Shown here: in pieces, positions 26,905 through 35,247 of the stretch
Position numbering within the stretch: position 1 is the stretch's first letter
Layout of the letters: each line of letters starts with the position of its first letter
Assembly: GCA_041574955.1 (NCBI GenBank)
Contig: JBFGNS010000012.1
Location: 1 to 46,137, forward strand
Origin: CALZJC01 sp041574955
Lineage (GTDB): Bacteria > Acidobacteriota > Thermoanaerobaculia > Multivoradales > JAHEKO01
Reading direction: 5' to 3'
Length of the DNA stretch: 46,137 bases
Translations under genes and position numbers: made by a program
Notes under the pieces: generated by a model
Databases searched by the model: none
The model's input: the letters and a program-made list of their open reading frames with translations, nothing else
Told to the model about the DNA's origin: nothing

Positions 26905-28015
26905 ATGATCACCCCCGAGACCCAGCAGCAGCTCACCACCCTGGCCGAGCGGCTCGAGAGCCTCCGGGGGTATCTTTGAGCAGGCCGACCTGGACCGCCA
27001 GCTGGCCGAGCTCGACCGCCAGATGCAGGCGCCCGACTTCTGGTCCGGCGGCGGCTCGAACTCCGCGGTGCTGCAGAAGCGGCGCGCCCTCGAACGGCGG
27101 CTGAAGACGCTCAAGCGGTTGCGCGCCGACGCCGACGAGCTGGCGACCTGGCAGGAGCTGCTCGAAGAGGGCGAGACCGACGCCGAGCTCGGCCGGTTCG
27201 TCGAGCGTCTGGACCGGGAGCTGGACGAGCTCGACCTGCAGCTCAAGCTGTCGGGGCCGGACGACGACAAGAACGCCCTGGTGGCGATCCACCCGGGCGC
27301 GGGCGGCACCGAATCGCAGGACTGGGCGGAGATGCTGCTACGCATGTACCTGCGCTGGGCCGAGCAGCGCGGCTACGAGGCCGAGCTGCTGGACCGGCTG
27401 GAGGGCGAGGAGGCCGGCATCAAGAGTGCCACCTTCGCGGTGCGGGGGGAGCTGGCCTACGGCTACCTGCGGGGCGAGAGCGGCGTCCACCGGCTGGTGC
27501 GGATCAGCCCGTACGACGCCGCCAGCCGGCGGCACACCTCGTTCGCGTCGGTCTACGTCTACCCCGAGATCGACGACGACGTCGAGGTCGAGGTCGAGGA
27601 CAAGGACCTCCGGGTCGACACCTACCGCGCTTCCGGCGCCGGCGGCCAGCACGTCAACAAGACCGAATCGGCGGTGCGCCTCACCCACCTGCCGACCAAC
27701 ATCGTGGTCTCCTGCCAGAACGAGCGCAGCCAGCACAAGAACCGCGCCACGGCGATGCGCATCCTGCGCGCCCGGCTGTACGACCTCGAGATGCAGAAGC
27801 GCGCCGAGGAGGCCGCCGTGCGCGAGGGCAAGAAGAAGGAGATCGCCTGGGGCAGCCAGATCCGCAGCTACGTCCTCCACCCGTACCGAATGGTCAAGGA
27901 CCACCGGACGGGCGAAGAAGTGGGCAACGCCGATCGCGTGCTCGACGGCGGCATCGACCCGTTCATCGAAGCCTGGCTGAGCAGCCAGATCGGCGAGGAC
28001 CGGGAGGCCGGCTAG
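26905..28015 (+). CDS. prfB: Peptide chain release factor 2, expressed by programmed +1 frameshift
   Basis: RF2 ends translation at UGA and UAA. The short first frame from ATG 26905 reads 24 codons to CTT at 26974-26976, followed by TGA 26977-26979. Slipping forward one base at CTT gives the second frame (GAG 26978 onward) to TAG at 28015, total about 369 residues. The catalytic GGQ is present (SGAGGQHVNK). The codon-recognition tripeptide reads Ser-Pro-Tyr (RISPYDAASRR) where RF2 normally has Ser-Pro-Phe. ATG 26905 is chosen because GGAGG lies 7 bases upstream, while the GTG at 26902 is too close. Confidence 0.95.
26965..26979 (+). promoter_or_regulatory. RF2 programmed +1 frameshift site
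   Basis: A GGGGG internal Shine-Dalgarno-like run at 26966-26970 is followed by TAT CTT TGA, the same arrangement as E. coli prfB. When RF2 is scarce the ribosome slips at CTT over T26977 and continues; when RF2 is plentiful the UGA ends translation. This gives autoregulation of RF2. Confidence 0.95.
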
Positions 28016-28040
28016 CGCCGGGCCGGCGGTCGAGCGAGGC

Positions 28041-29654
28041 ATGAGCCAGACCGGTCCGGCCGGCGGCGAGCCGGCGATCGACTTCGTATCGCCGCTGCCG
28101 CCGGTGCGCTCCGGCATCGCCGACTACAGTCGCGATCTGCTGCCGCACCTCGCGCCGCTGTGCGATCTGCGGGTCATCCGCCTGCCCGGGCAGCCGGTGG
28201 CCGAGGAGCTGGTGGAGCGCTGGCGCCCGGCGGCGGCGGAGAGCTGCGGCGAAGGTGGTCGTCTGCCGCTCTACCAGATGGGCAACAACGTCTACCACCA
28301 GGCGGTCCACGAGCTGGCGCTCGAGCGGCCCGGTGTCGTCACCCTGCACGACGTCGTGCTGCACCACCTGGTGGTCGAGGTGACCTTGGGCGGCGACCGA
28401 TCGGACCTGGCGGCCTACCGCCGCTGGCTGGCTGCCGACCACGCCTGGCCGGGTGACGCGGTGGGGCGGGCGCGGCGCTGGAACGAGCTGGGAGACGCCG
28501 CCATGTTCACGCTCCCGGTCCACCGCACCCTGCTGCGACGGCAGCGCGGCGTGCTGGTGCACAGCCGCTGGGCGGCCGACCGCCTGCGCGAGGACGACGA
28601 CGAGCTGGCCGTGCGGGTGGTGCCGATGGGCGTTCCGCTGCCGCCGCCGGCCGACGAGGCGGCGGGCGCCGCCTTCCGGCGCCGTCTGGGCGTACCGGCC
28701 GGCGCGCCGCTGCTCGGCTCGTTCGGCTTCCAGACCCCGATCAAGCGCACCGCCCAGGCGGTGAGGTCGCTCGCCAGGCCGGAGTTGGCCGCGGCACACC
28801 TGCTGATCGCCGGCGAGGTGTCGCCGGTGGTCGATCTGCCGGCGGTGGCCGGCGAAGCGGGAGTCGCCGACCGCGTGCACGTCACCGGCTTCCTCGGCTA
28901 CGACGAGTTCGAGGCGGCGATCGCGGCCTGCGACCTGTGCGTCAACCTGCGTTACCCGACCGCCGGCGAGACCTCGGCGTCGCTGCTCAGGGTGCTGGCG
29001 GTGGGCCGGCCAGGGGTGGTGTCCGACTACGCGCAGTTCCGCGAGCTGCCGGCGGAGGTGGCGGTGCGGGCACCGCTCGGTGAGGGTGAGGTGGCCGGGC
29101 TGGCGGCGGTGGTCGGCGAGCTGCTGGACGATCCCGCGCGGCTGGCGGCGATGGCGCGGGCGGCACGTGAGTTCGTGGGCGCGCGCCACGACCCGGCGAA
29201 GGCGGCGGCGGCCGCGGTCGACGCCTGCCGCGAGCTGGCCGAGCGCCGGCCGCCCGGCGACCGGCCCGCCCGGCTGGCGCCGCCGACCACGCTGGCCTGG
29301 CGGCGGCTGACGGGCAGCCTGGAGGTGGAGGGTGCCGAGCCGCCGTGGCCGGTCGGGGACCGCCGGCGGTTGCGGCTGCGGCTGCACAACTCGGGCGAGG
29401 CGCGCTGGCTGGCCGGCGCGCGCGGCGCCGGCGGCGTGATGCTCGACCTGCACTGGCGACGAGCCATCGACCGTCCGCGCGAGGCCAGCCGGTGGCTGCC
29501 GCTCGGTCGCGACCTGGAGCCCGGCGAGGCGACGGTGGTGGAGGTCGAGCTGCGCCGGCCGGTCGGCTGCCGGTTGCTGGTGATCGAGCCGCACGTCGCC
29601 GGCGTCGCCGGCTTCAGCGCGCTCGGGGGGCCGTCGTGGGTGAGCGAGATCTAG
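28041..29654 (+). CDS. GT4-like glycosyltransferase with C-terminal beta-sandwich extension
   Basis: The 537-residue protein has a GT-B layout. The N-terminal lobe begins with DFVSPLPPVRSGIADYSRDL, a motif common in GT4-like enzymes, and the second lobe contains VTGFLGYDEFEAAIAACDLCVNLRYPTAGETS with the acidic residues that bind nucleotide-sugar. Past residue about 420 an extra 115-residue stretch (WPVGDRRRLRLRLHNSGEARW, then LEPGEATVVEVELRRP) looks like an Ig-like beta sandwich, unusual for plain GT4 enzymes. Sugar and acceptor unknown. The stop overlaps the next gene by 19 bases. Confidence 0.85.
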   Translation: MSQTGPAGGEPAIDFVSPLPPVRSGIADYSRDLLPHLAPLCDLRVIRLPGQPVAEELVERWRPAAAESCGEGGRLPLYQMGNNVYHQAVHELALERPGVVTLHDVVLHHLVVEVTLGGDRSDLAAYRRWLAADHAWPGDAVGRARRWNELGDAAMFTLPVHRTLLRRQRGVLVHSRWAADRLREDDDELAVRVVPMGVPLPPPADEAAGAAFRRRLGVPAGAPLLGSFGFQTPIKRTAQAVRSLARPELAAAHLLIAGEVSPVVDLPAVAGEAGVADRVHVTGFLGYDEFEAAIAACDLCVNLRYPTAGETSASLLRVLAVGRPGVVSDYAQFRELPAEVAVRAPLGEGEVAGLAAVVGELLDDPARLAAMARAAREFVGARHDPAKAAAAAVDACRELAERRPPGDRPARLAPPTTLAWRRLTGSLEVEGAEPPWPVGDRRRLRLRLHNSGEARWLAGARGAGGVMLDLHWRRAIDRPREASRWLPLGRDLEPGEATVVEVELRRPVGCRLLVIEPHVAGVAGFSALGGPSWVSEI

Positions 29655-31144
29655 CGGCACCGGCGGCCGCGCTGCGCCGGCCACCGTGGGGCTGGCTGGC
29701 CCTGGGCCTGGCGCTGGCGGTGGTGGGGGGCCTGGGGTGGAGGGAGCTGGCGCCACCTCTCCCGCCGTTCCCCGATCCGCCGTCGGCGCATCCGGCGTGG
29801 GTACGTTGGCTGATGACGAAGCTGACGGCGGCGATCGGCGAGCGGGCGGATCAGCTGCTCAACCTCGCCGCCCTGGGGGTGGCGACGGCGGTGGCTGGCC
29901 GGCTGCTGGCGCGCCGCGTCGGCCCTCCGGCGCCCGCGATCCTGGCGCTGGCGATCTTCGGCTCGGGCGTCTGGGCGGCGGGGTTCACCGCCGGTGTGGC
30001 GCTCGCTCCGCTCGCCCTGGCGGTGGCCGCCTTCGGTCTGGTGTACGCCGGCCAGGACCGGCAACGGGCCCTCGAGGAGGTCTACCGGCCGGACGCCGGC
30101 GGCGCGCTCGGGCTGGCGCGCTGGGCGGGGGCCGGGCTGCTGCTCGCGGGGCTGGTGAGCTATTCGCCGCTCAACGCCGGTCTGCTGGTGCCGGCGGCCC
30201 TGGCGCTGCCGAAGGCCGGGCGGCGTGGGGCGGCGGCGGCGCTGGCCGGCGGCTGGCTCGCCGGGCTGGGTCTGGAAGCGTTGCTGGCCGGCCCGGCCGC
30301 GCTGGTGGCGGCGCCGTCCGGCGTCGGCTGGCGCTGGGACGGGGCGGCGGCGGCCTGGAACCTGCTCTATCTGGCCGCCGGGCGCAACGTCGGCCTGCTC
30401 ACCGGCTACCTGCCGGTGGTGCTGCTGCTGGCGCTGGCCGGCGGCCGGCCGCGACGACGCGGGCTGGTGACGACCTGTCTGGTGCTGGCGGCGCTGTCCG
30501 CCGTGCTGCTGCCGTTCGACTTCGCCGGCGGCTGGCTCCACAAGGCGTTCCTGCCGCTCTACGGAGCGCTCTGGCTGGCGCCGGCCCGCGCTCCGAGCCG
30601 GCTCGGAATGGCGGCTACCGCGATCGGCTGCGGCATCGTGTTGTGGCCGCTGTGGGCGCCGCCGGGCCCGGCGGCGCTGGCCGACGGCGGCGCCGCGCTC
30701 ACCAGCTCGTGGCCGCGGCGCCTGCTCCCTTACGAGTCCACGCTCCTCGAGCTGCCGCACCACGGCGCGGCGCGGCGCGGTCGGTTTGCCCTGCGCGCCG
30801 TCTCGGGCTGCCGCTACCGGCCGCAGGAAGACCGGTTCGAGGAGTTCGGCGGCGGTCGCGCCGAGATCCTGCTGGCGGCGCCCCCCGAGCTGGAGATGGT
30901 CGGGATCGAGTTCGGCCCCGGCGCGTCGAGCGAGCTGCGGGTCGGCGGCGCCGAGCTCGGCCACACCGTGTTCCGGCCCGACGGTAGGGTAGGCTTCGAG
31001 CTGCGGTTGACGCGCCCGCGGGCGCTCCACGGTCTGGCGCACGCCGAGCGCCGCCACGCCGTTCACCTGCTGAGCATCGAGATGCCGGGCCGAGCGACCG
31101 ACACCCCCCTCAAGTTCCGACTGCTGGTGGCCGAGGCGCGATGA
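29636..31144 (+). CDS. Polytopic membrane protein, possibly a glycosyltransferase-like protein
   Basis: GTG 29636 lies inside the glycosyltransferase gene end, giving a 502-residue protein with around ten Ala/Leu/Gly-rich membrane helices in the first 360 residues and a C-terminal periplasmic-looking domain (about 370-500) of beta-strand character. The overall plan resembles C-type glycosyltransferases, but no Asp-rich active-site loop could be picked out with confidence. The stop overlaps the next start (ATGA), so the genes from 28041 to 33227 are probably translated together. Confidence 0.65.
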   Translation: MGERDLAAPAAALRRPPWGWLALGLALAVVGGLGWRELAPPLPPFPDPPSAHPAWVRWLMTKLTAAIGERADQLLNLAALGVATAVAGRLLARRVGPPAPAILALAIFGSGVWAAGFTAGVALAPLALAVAAFGLVYAGQDRQRALEEVYRPDAGGALGLARWAGAGLLLAGLVSYSPLNAGLLVPAALALPKAGRRGAAAALAGGWLAGLGLEALLAGPAALVAAPSGVGWRWDGAAAAWNLLYLAAGRNVGLLTGYLPVVLLLALAGGRPRRRGLVTTCLVLAALSAVLLPFDFAGGWLHKAFLPLYGALWLAPARAPSRLGMAATAIGCGIVLWPLWAPPGPAALADGGAALTSSWPRRLLPYESTLLELPHHGAARRGRFALRAVSGCRYRPQEDRFEEFGGGRAEILLAAPPELEMVGIEFGPGASSELRVGGAELGHTVFRPDGRVGFELRLTRPRALHGLAHAERRHAVHLLSIEMPGRATDTPLKFRLLVAEAR

Positions 31145-31737
31145 GTGAGGTGCCGCACAGCTGGATCGTCGAGTTGCGCGAGCGGCTGGCCTCGCCGCCG
31201 CCGGCGCGGCTGCCGGCCAGCGAGGCGCGGCAGGCGGCGGTGCTGGTGCCGGTCTACGTGGAGGCCGGCCAGCTGTGGACGGTGCTCACCCGGCGCTCCG
31301 ACGACCTGCCGCACCACCGCGGCCAGATCGCCTTTCCGGGCGGCGGCCACGAGATCGGTGAAGACGCCTGGGGCGCGGCGCTGCGCGAGTCGCAGGAGGA
31401 GATCGGGCTCGACCCCGACAGAGTGCTGCGGCTGGGCCTGCTCGACGAAGCGGAGACGCCCAGCGGCTTCCGCATCGTGCCGTGCGTGGGCGCGGTGCCG
31501 CACCCGCTCGACACCGAGCTCAACGAGGACGAGATCGCCGAGCTGTTCGCGGTGCCGCTGCTGGCGTTCGCCGACGTGCGCATGGTGGAGGAGAGGCAGG
31601 TGACGATCAACGGCCAGGAGCGCTCGCTGCGCGTCTACCATCTTCCGGGCGGGCGGCAGGTCTGGGGCCTGACCGCGCGCATCGTCCAGAACCTGCTCGA
31701 GCGGCTGGGCCTGGAGAGCGGGGAGCTCGGCCAGTGA
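31141..31737 (+). CDS. Nudix CoA pyrophosphatase (NudL-like)
   Basis: The 198-residue protein carries the UPF0035 pair: LTRRSDDLPHHRGQIAFPGG, then a Nudix box, GGHEIGEDAWGAALRESQEEIGL, of the G-x5-E-x7-RE-x2-EE-x-G type. In this subfamily the combination marks coenzyme A diphosphatases, which split CoA to phosphopantetheine and 3',5'-ADP. Translation is coupled at both ends (ATGA with the gene before, GTGA with the photolyase). Confidence 0.9.
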   Translation: MSEVPHSWIVELRERLASPPPARLPASEARQAAVLVPVYVEAGQLWTVLTRRSDDLPHHRGQIAFPGGGHEIGEDAWGAALRESQEEIGLDPDRVLRLGLLDEAETPSGFRIVPCVGAVPHPLDTELNEDEIAELFAVPLLAFADVRMVEERQVTINGQERSLRVYHLPGGRQVWGLTARIVQNLLERLGLESGELGQ

Positions 31738-33227
31738 GCGGCGTACCCGAGCTGCGCATCGACGCGGTCAACGACACCGCGCCGCGGTCCGACGGCGACT
31801 ACGTGCTGTACTGGATGACCGCCTTCCGCCGGGCCGACTGGAACTTCGCGCTCGAGCGGGCGGTGGAGTGGAGCCGCGAGCTGGGCAAGCCGCTGGTGGT
31901 GCTCGAGGCGCTGCGCTGCGACTATCCGTACGCCAGCGACCGGCTGCACCGCTTCGTGCTCGACGGCATGGCCGACAACCGCGACCGGTTCGCCGGCAGC
32001 CGGGTGCTGTACCACCCGTACGTCGAGCCGCGGGAGGGCGCCGGCCGCGGCCTGCTGGCGGCGCTCGCCGAGCGCGCCGCGGTGGTGGTGGGCGACTGGT
32101 TCCCGAGCTTCTTCCTGCCGCGCATGATGGCGGCGGCCGGCCGCAAGCTGGACGTTCGGCTCGAGCAGGTGGACTCCAACGGCCTGTTGCCGCTGCGCGC
32201 CGTCGACCGCGTCTTCAGCCGGGCCTACGACTTCCGGCGCCACCTGCAGCGCGAGCTGCCGCGCCACCTCGACGAGCCGCCGGCCGAGCATCCGCTGGTC
32301 GGCGATCCGCTGCCGGCGCCGGTGGAGCTGCCGCGCGCGGTCGCGCAGCGCTGGCCGGCGGCCGACGACGCCCTGCTCGACGGCGAGACGGGCCTCGACC
32401 GGCTACCGCTGGACCACTCGCTGCCGCCGGTCGACCGCCGCGGCGGGCCGCGGAGCGGCGCCGAGCTGGTCGAGCAGTTCGTCGAGCGGCGGCTCGAGCG
32501 CTACGCGGATGAGCGCAACCAGCCGCAGAAGCGGGTCACCTCGGAGCTGTCGCCCTACCTCCACTTCGGCCACGTCAGCCCGCACCGCGTGTTCGCGGCG
32601 CTGGTCGAGCGCGAAGAGTGGAACCCGTCGCGGCTGGGTACCGACGCCACGGGTGCGCGCGCCGGCTGGTGGGGGATGAGCGAGCCGGCGGAGGCCTACC
32701 TCGACCAGCTGGTGACCTGGCGGGAGCTGGGCTACAACATGACCTGGCAGCGCGACGACTACGACCAGTACGAGTCGCTGCCCGACTGGGCCCGGCGGAC
32801 TCTGGCAGAGCACGAGAGCGACCAGCGTCCCCATCTCTCCGACCAGCAGCAGCTGGCGCGCGGCGAGACCCACGACCCGCTGTGGAACGCGGCCCAGGGC
32901 CAGCTGGTGCGCGAGGGTACGATCCACAACTACCTGCGCATGCTGTGGGGCAAGAAGATCTTCCAGTGGTCGCCGTCGGCGCGCGACGCCCTGCCGGTGA
33001 TGATCGAGCTCAACGACCGGTTCGCGCTCGACGGTCGCAACCCCAACTCCTACAGCGGCATCTGCTGGTGCCTGGGGCGCTACGACCGGGCGTGGGGCCC
33101 CGAGCGGCAGATCTTCGGCAAGGTCCGCTACATGACCTCGGACAGCGCCCGGCGCAAGTTCGCGCTCGACCGCTACGTCGAGCGCTACGCGCCCGACGGC
33201 GACCAGCTCGAGCTGCCTGGCGGGTGA
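31734..33227 (+). CDS. Class II deoxyribodipyrimidine photolyase
   Basis: The 497-residue protein starts at GTG 31734, overlapping the Nudix stop. The N-terminal half is the Rossmann-like photolyase domain (YVLYWMTAFRRADWNFAL). The C-terminal half has the class II FAD-binding helices and motifs: TWRELGYNM, HDPLWNAAQGQLVREG, LNDRFALDGRNPNSYSGI and the closing FGKVRYM. It repairs cyclobutane pyrimidine dimers with light. The class II type is more common in some environmental bacteria and eukaryotes than class I, which supports a light-exposed or UV-exposed habitat. Confidence 0.93.
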   Translation: MSGVPELRIDAVNDTAPRSDGDYVLYWMTAFRRADWNFALERAVEWSRELGKPLVVLEALRCDYPYASDRLHRFVLDGMADNRDRFAGSRVLYHPYVEPREGAGRGLLAALAERAAVVVGDWFPSFFLPRMMAAAGRKLDVRLEQVDSNGLLPLRAVDRVFSRAYDFRRHLQRELPRHLDEPPAEHPLVGDPLPAPVELPRAVAQRWPAADDALLDGETGLDRLPLDHSLPPVDRRGGPRSGAELVEQFVERRLERYADERNQPQKRVTSELSPYLHFGHVSPHRVFAALVEREEWNPSRLGTDATGARAGWWGMSEPAEAYLDQLVTWRELGYNMTWQRDDYDQYESLPDWARRTLAEHESDQRPHLSDQQQLARGETHDPLWNAAQGQLVREGTIHNYLRMLWGKKIFQWSPSARDALPVMIELNDRFALDGRNPNSYSGICWCLGRYDRAWGPERQIFGKVRYMTSDSARRKFALDRYVERYAPDGDQLELPGG

Positions 33228-33249
33228 TCGGCGAACCGCGCCCGACGGC

Positions 33250-34071
33250 ATGGCCGGCCATGCGAACCCCCGCCGACGCGGCCGCCGACTGGCACTGGCG
33301 GCCGTCGCCCTGGCCGCCTCCTCCTGCACGGTGAGACAGATGATCTACCCGGCGCCCGCGGTGCGGGTGCCCTCGCCACCGCCGCCGCCGCTGACCGAGG
33401 TGGTCTGGAAGCTGGACGACGGCACGCCGATCGTCGGCTGGGCGTGGGACGGCGAGGCCGGCGCGCCGGCGGTGCTGTTCTTCCACGGCAACGGCGAGAA
33501 CCTCGAGACGATGCGGCTGAGCGGGCTGATGGACGATCTCGCCGGGCTCGGGCTGGCCTGGCTGGCGGTCGACTACCCGGGTTACGGCGAGAGCGGCGGC
33601 AGCCCGTCCGAGGCCGCCCTGATCGAGGCCGCCGAGGGCGGCCTGGAGGAGCTCGGTCGGCGCTTCCCCGGCCGGCCGCTGGCCGTCTGCGGCTGGTCGC
33701 TGGGCGCCGCGGTGGCGGCCCAGCTCGCCGCCCGGCGGCCGGACCGCCTCGACCGGCTGGTGCTGCTCAGCCCGTGGACGACGCTGCCCGAGCTCGCCGG
33801 CGCCCTGTTTCCGGGCTGGATGGTGCGGCTGCTGCTGCGCGAGCGGTACGACACCCTGGCGGCGGCGCCGGAGCTCGAGCTGCCGGCGCTGGTGATCCAC
33901 GGCGGGGCCGACCGGATCATCCCGGTGGAGCAGGGCCGGCGGGTGGCGGCGGCGCTGCCCGCGGCGCGCTGGATCGAGGTGCCGGGCGCCGGGCACAACG
34001 ACCTGCTGGCCCGCCCCGAGGTGTGGCGCGAGCTGGCTGCGTTCCTGCGGCCGGCGGAGCCGCTGCGATAG
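33250..34071 (+). CDS. Lipoprotein alpha/beta hydrolase
   Basis: A 273-residue protein with a basic N terminus, hydrophobic stretch and lipobox AASSC at Cys26, so likely anchored in the envelope. The hydrolase domain has HGNGEN, the DYPGYGESGG loop, nucleophile elbow GWSLG with Ser150, Asp in GGADRIIP and His in PGAGHNDLL. This matches the BEM46/YfhR-like serine hydrolases. Substrate unknown. Confidence 0.85.
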   Translation: MAGHANPRRRGRRLALAAVALAASSCTVRQMIYPAPAVRVPSPPPPPLTEVVWKLDDGTPIVGWAWDGEAGAPAVLFFHGNGENLETMRLSGLMDDLAGLGLAWLAVDYPGYGESGGSPSEAALIEAAEGGLEELGRRFPGRPLAVCGWSLGAAVAAQLAARRPDRLDRLVLLSPWTTLPELAGALFPGWMVRLLLRERYDTLAAAPELELPALVIHGGADRIIPVEQGRRVAAALPAARWIEVPGAGHNDLLARPEVWRELAAFLRPAEPLR

Positions 34072-34074
34072 GAT
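34069..34074 (+). promoter_or_regulatory. Putative -10 element (TAGGAT)
   Basis: TAGGAT overlaps the stop codon of the hydrolase gene and lies 58 bases before ATG 34133. An AGGAGA ribosome-binding stretch precedes the ATG. Confidence 0.3.
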
Positions 34075-34132
34075 CCGAGGGTTCACCGAAGCCGCCCCGC
34101 GCCGGGGCGCCGGCAAGCCAGGAGACCGTCCG

Positions 34133-35215
34133 ATGACCGTAGCCGCCACCCAGACCAGCTCCATCGACCGCATCGTCGAGCTGCTCGGCGACGAAGCCGA
34201 CAGCCTGCTCGAGCACACCTGCACCGGCATCCCGCGCGACATGCTGCACCTGCCGGGTCCCGACCACCTGGACCGGGTGTGGGGTATCTCGGACCGCAAG
34301 CCGGGGGTGCTGGTGAACCTCGCCCGCATCCACGACCACGGCCGGCTCGGCGGCACCGGCTACCTGTCGATCCTGCCGGTCGACCAGGGCATCGAGCACT
34401 CCGCCGCCGCCTCGTTCGCGCCCAACCCGGGGCTGTTCGATCCCGAGAAGATCGTCGAGCTGGCGATCGAGGGCGGCTGCAACGCGGTGGCCTCGACCCT
34501 CGGGGTGCTGGGCGCGCTGTCGCGCAAGTACGCCCACAAGATCCCATTCGTGGTCAAGCTCAACCACAACCAGCTGCTGACCCCGGGCGGCGGCTACCGC
34601 CAGGTGCTGTTCTCGAGCGTCGAGCAGGCGTGGGACCTGGGAGCGGCGGCGGTGGGCGCGACGGTCTACTTCGGTGCCGACAACAGCGACGAGATGCTCG
34701 TCGAGATCGCCGACTGCTTCGCCCAGGCCCACGAGCTGGGGATGGGCTGCATCCTGTGGTGCTACCTGCGCAACGCCGAGTTCAAGAAAGACGGCGTCGA
34801 CTACCACTCCGCCGCCGATCTCACCGGCCAGGCCAACCACCTGGGGGTGACCATCGAGGCCGACATCGTCAAGCAGAAGCAGGCCACCAACAACAACGGC
34901 TACGGCGCGCTCGGCTTCGGCAAGACCCATCCGCTGGTCTACAGCGAGCTGACCAGCGACCACCCGGTCGACCTGGTGCGCTGGCAGGTGGCCAACTGCT
35001 ACATGGGCCGCGCCGGGCTGATCAACTCGGGCGGCTCGTCGAGCGGCCAGGGCGACCTCGAGCAGGCGGTGCGCACGGCGGTGATCAACAAGCGCGCCGG
35101 CGGCTGCGGGCTGATCTCCGGGCGCAAGGCGTTCCAGCGGCCGCTGGCCGAGGGGGTGGCGCTGCTCAACGCCATCCAGGACGTCTTCCTGTGCGACCAG
35201 GTGACGGTCGCCTGA
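34133..35215 (+). CDS. fbaB: Class I fructose-bisphosphate aldolase (FbaB-type)
   Basis: The 360-residue protein matches the bacterial/archaeal-type class I aldolase: LSILPVDQGIEHSAA, CNAVASTLGVLG, IPFVVKLNHNQLLT, VGATVYFGA and a later EADIVKQKQ segment. It splits fructose 1,6-bisphosphate to triose phosphates in glycolysis, or the reverse in gluconeogenesis, through a lysine Schiff base; the exact lysine cannot be fixed without an alignment (the K in VVKLN and those in IVKQKQ are candidates). An AGGAGA-type ribosome-binding site precedes ATG 34133. Confidence 0.93.
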   Translation: MTVAATQTSSIDRIVELLGDEADSLLEHTCTGIPRDMLHLPGPDHLDRVWGISDRKPGVLVNLARIHDHGRLGGTGYLSILPVDQGIEHSAAASFAPNPGLFDPEKIVELAIEGGCNAVASTLGVLGALSRKYAHKIPFVVKLNHNQLLTPGGGYRQVLFSSVEQAWDLGAAAVGATVYFGADNSDEMLVEIADCFAQAHELGMGCILWCYLRNAEFKKDGVDYHSAADLTGQANHLGVTIEADIVKQKQATNNNGYGALGFGKTHPLVYSELTSDHPVDLVRWQVANCYMGRAGLINSGGSSSGQGDLEQAVRTAVINKRAGGCGLISGRKAFQRPLAEGVALLNAIQDVFLCDQVTVA

Positions 35216-35247
35216 GGCGGCCGACGAGCCGCCGCCGGGCTCAGGCG
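35209..35247. terminator. Hairpin between convergent genes, possible two-way terminator
   Basis: CGCCTGAG (35209-35216) pairs perfectly with CTCAGGCG (35240-35247), with an inner GGCGG/CCGCC stem. Each outer arm contains the stop codon of one of the two facing genes. No T-tract follows on either side, so termination would need Rho or the hairpin alone. Confidence 0.5.
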
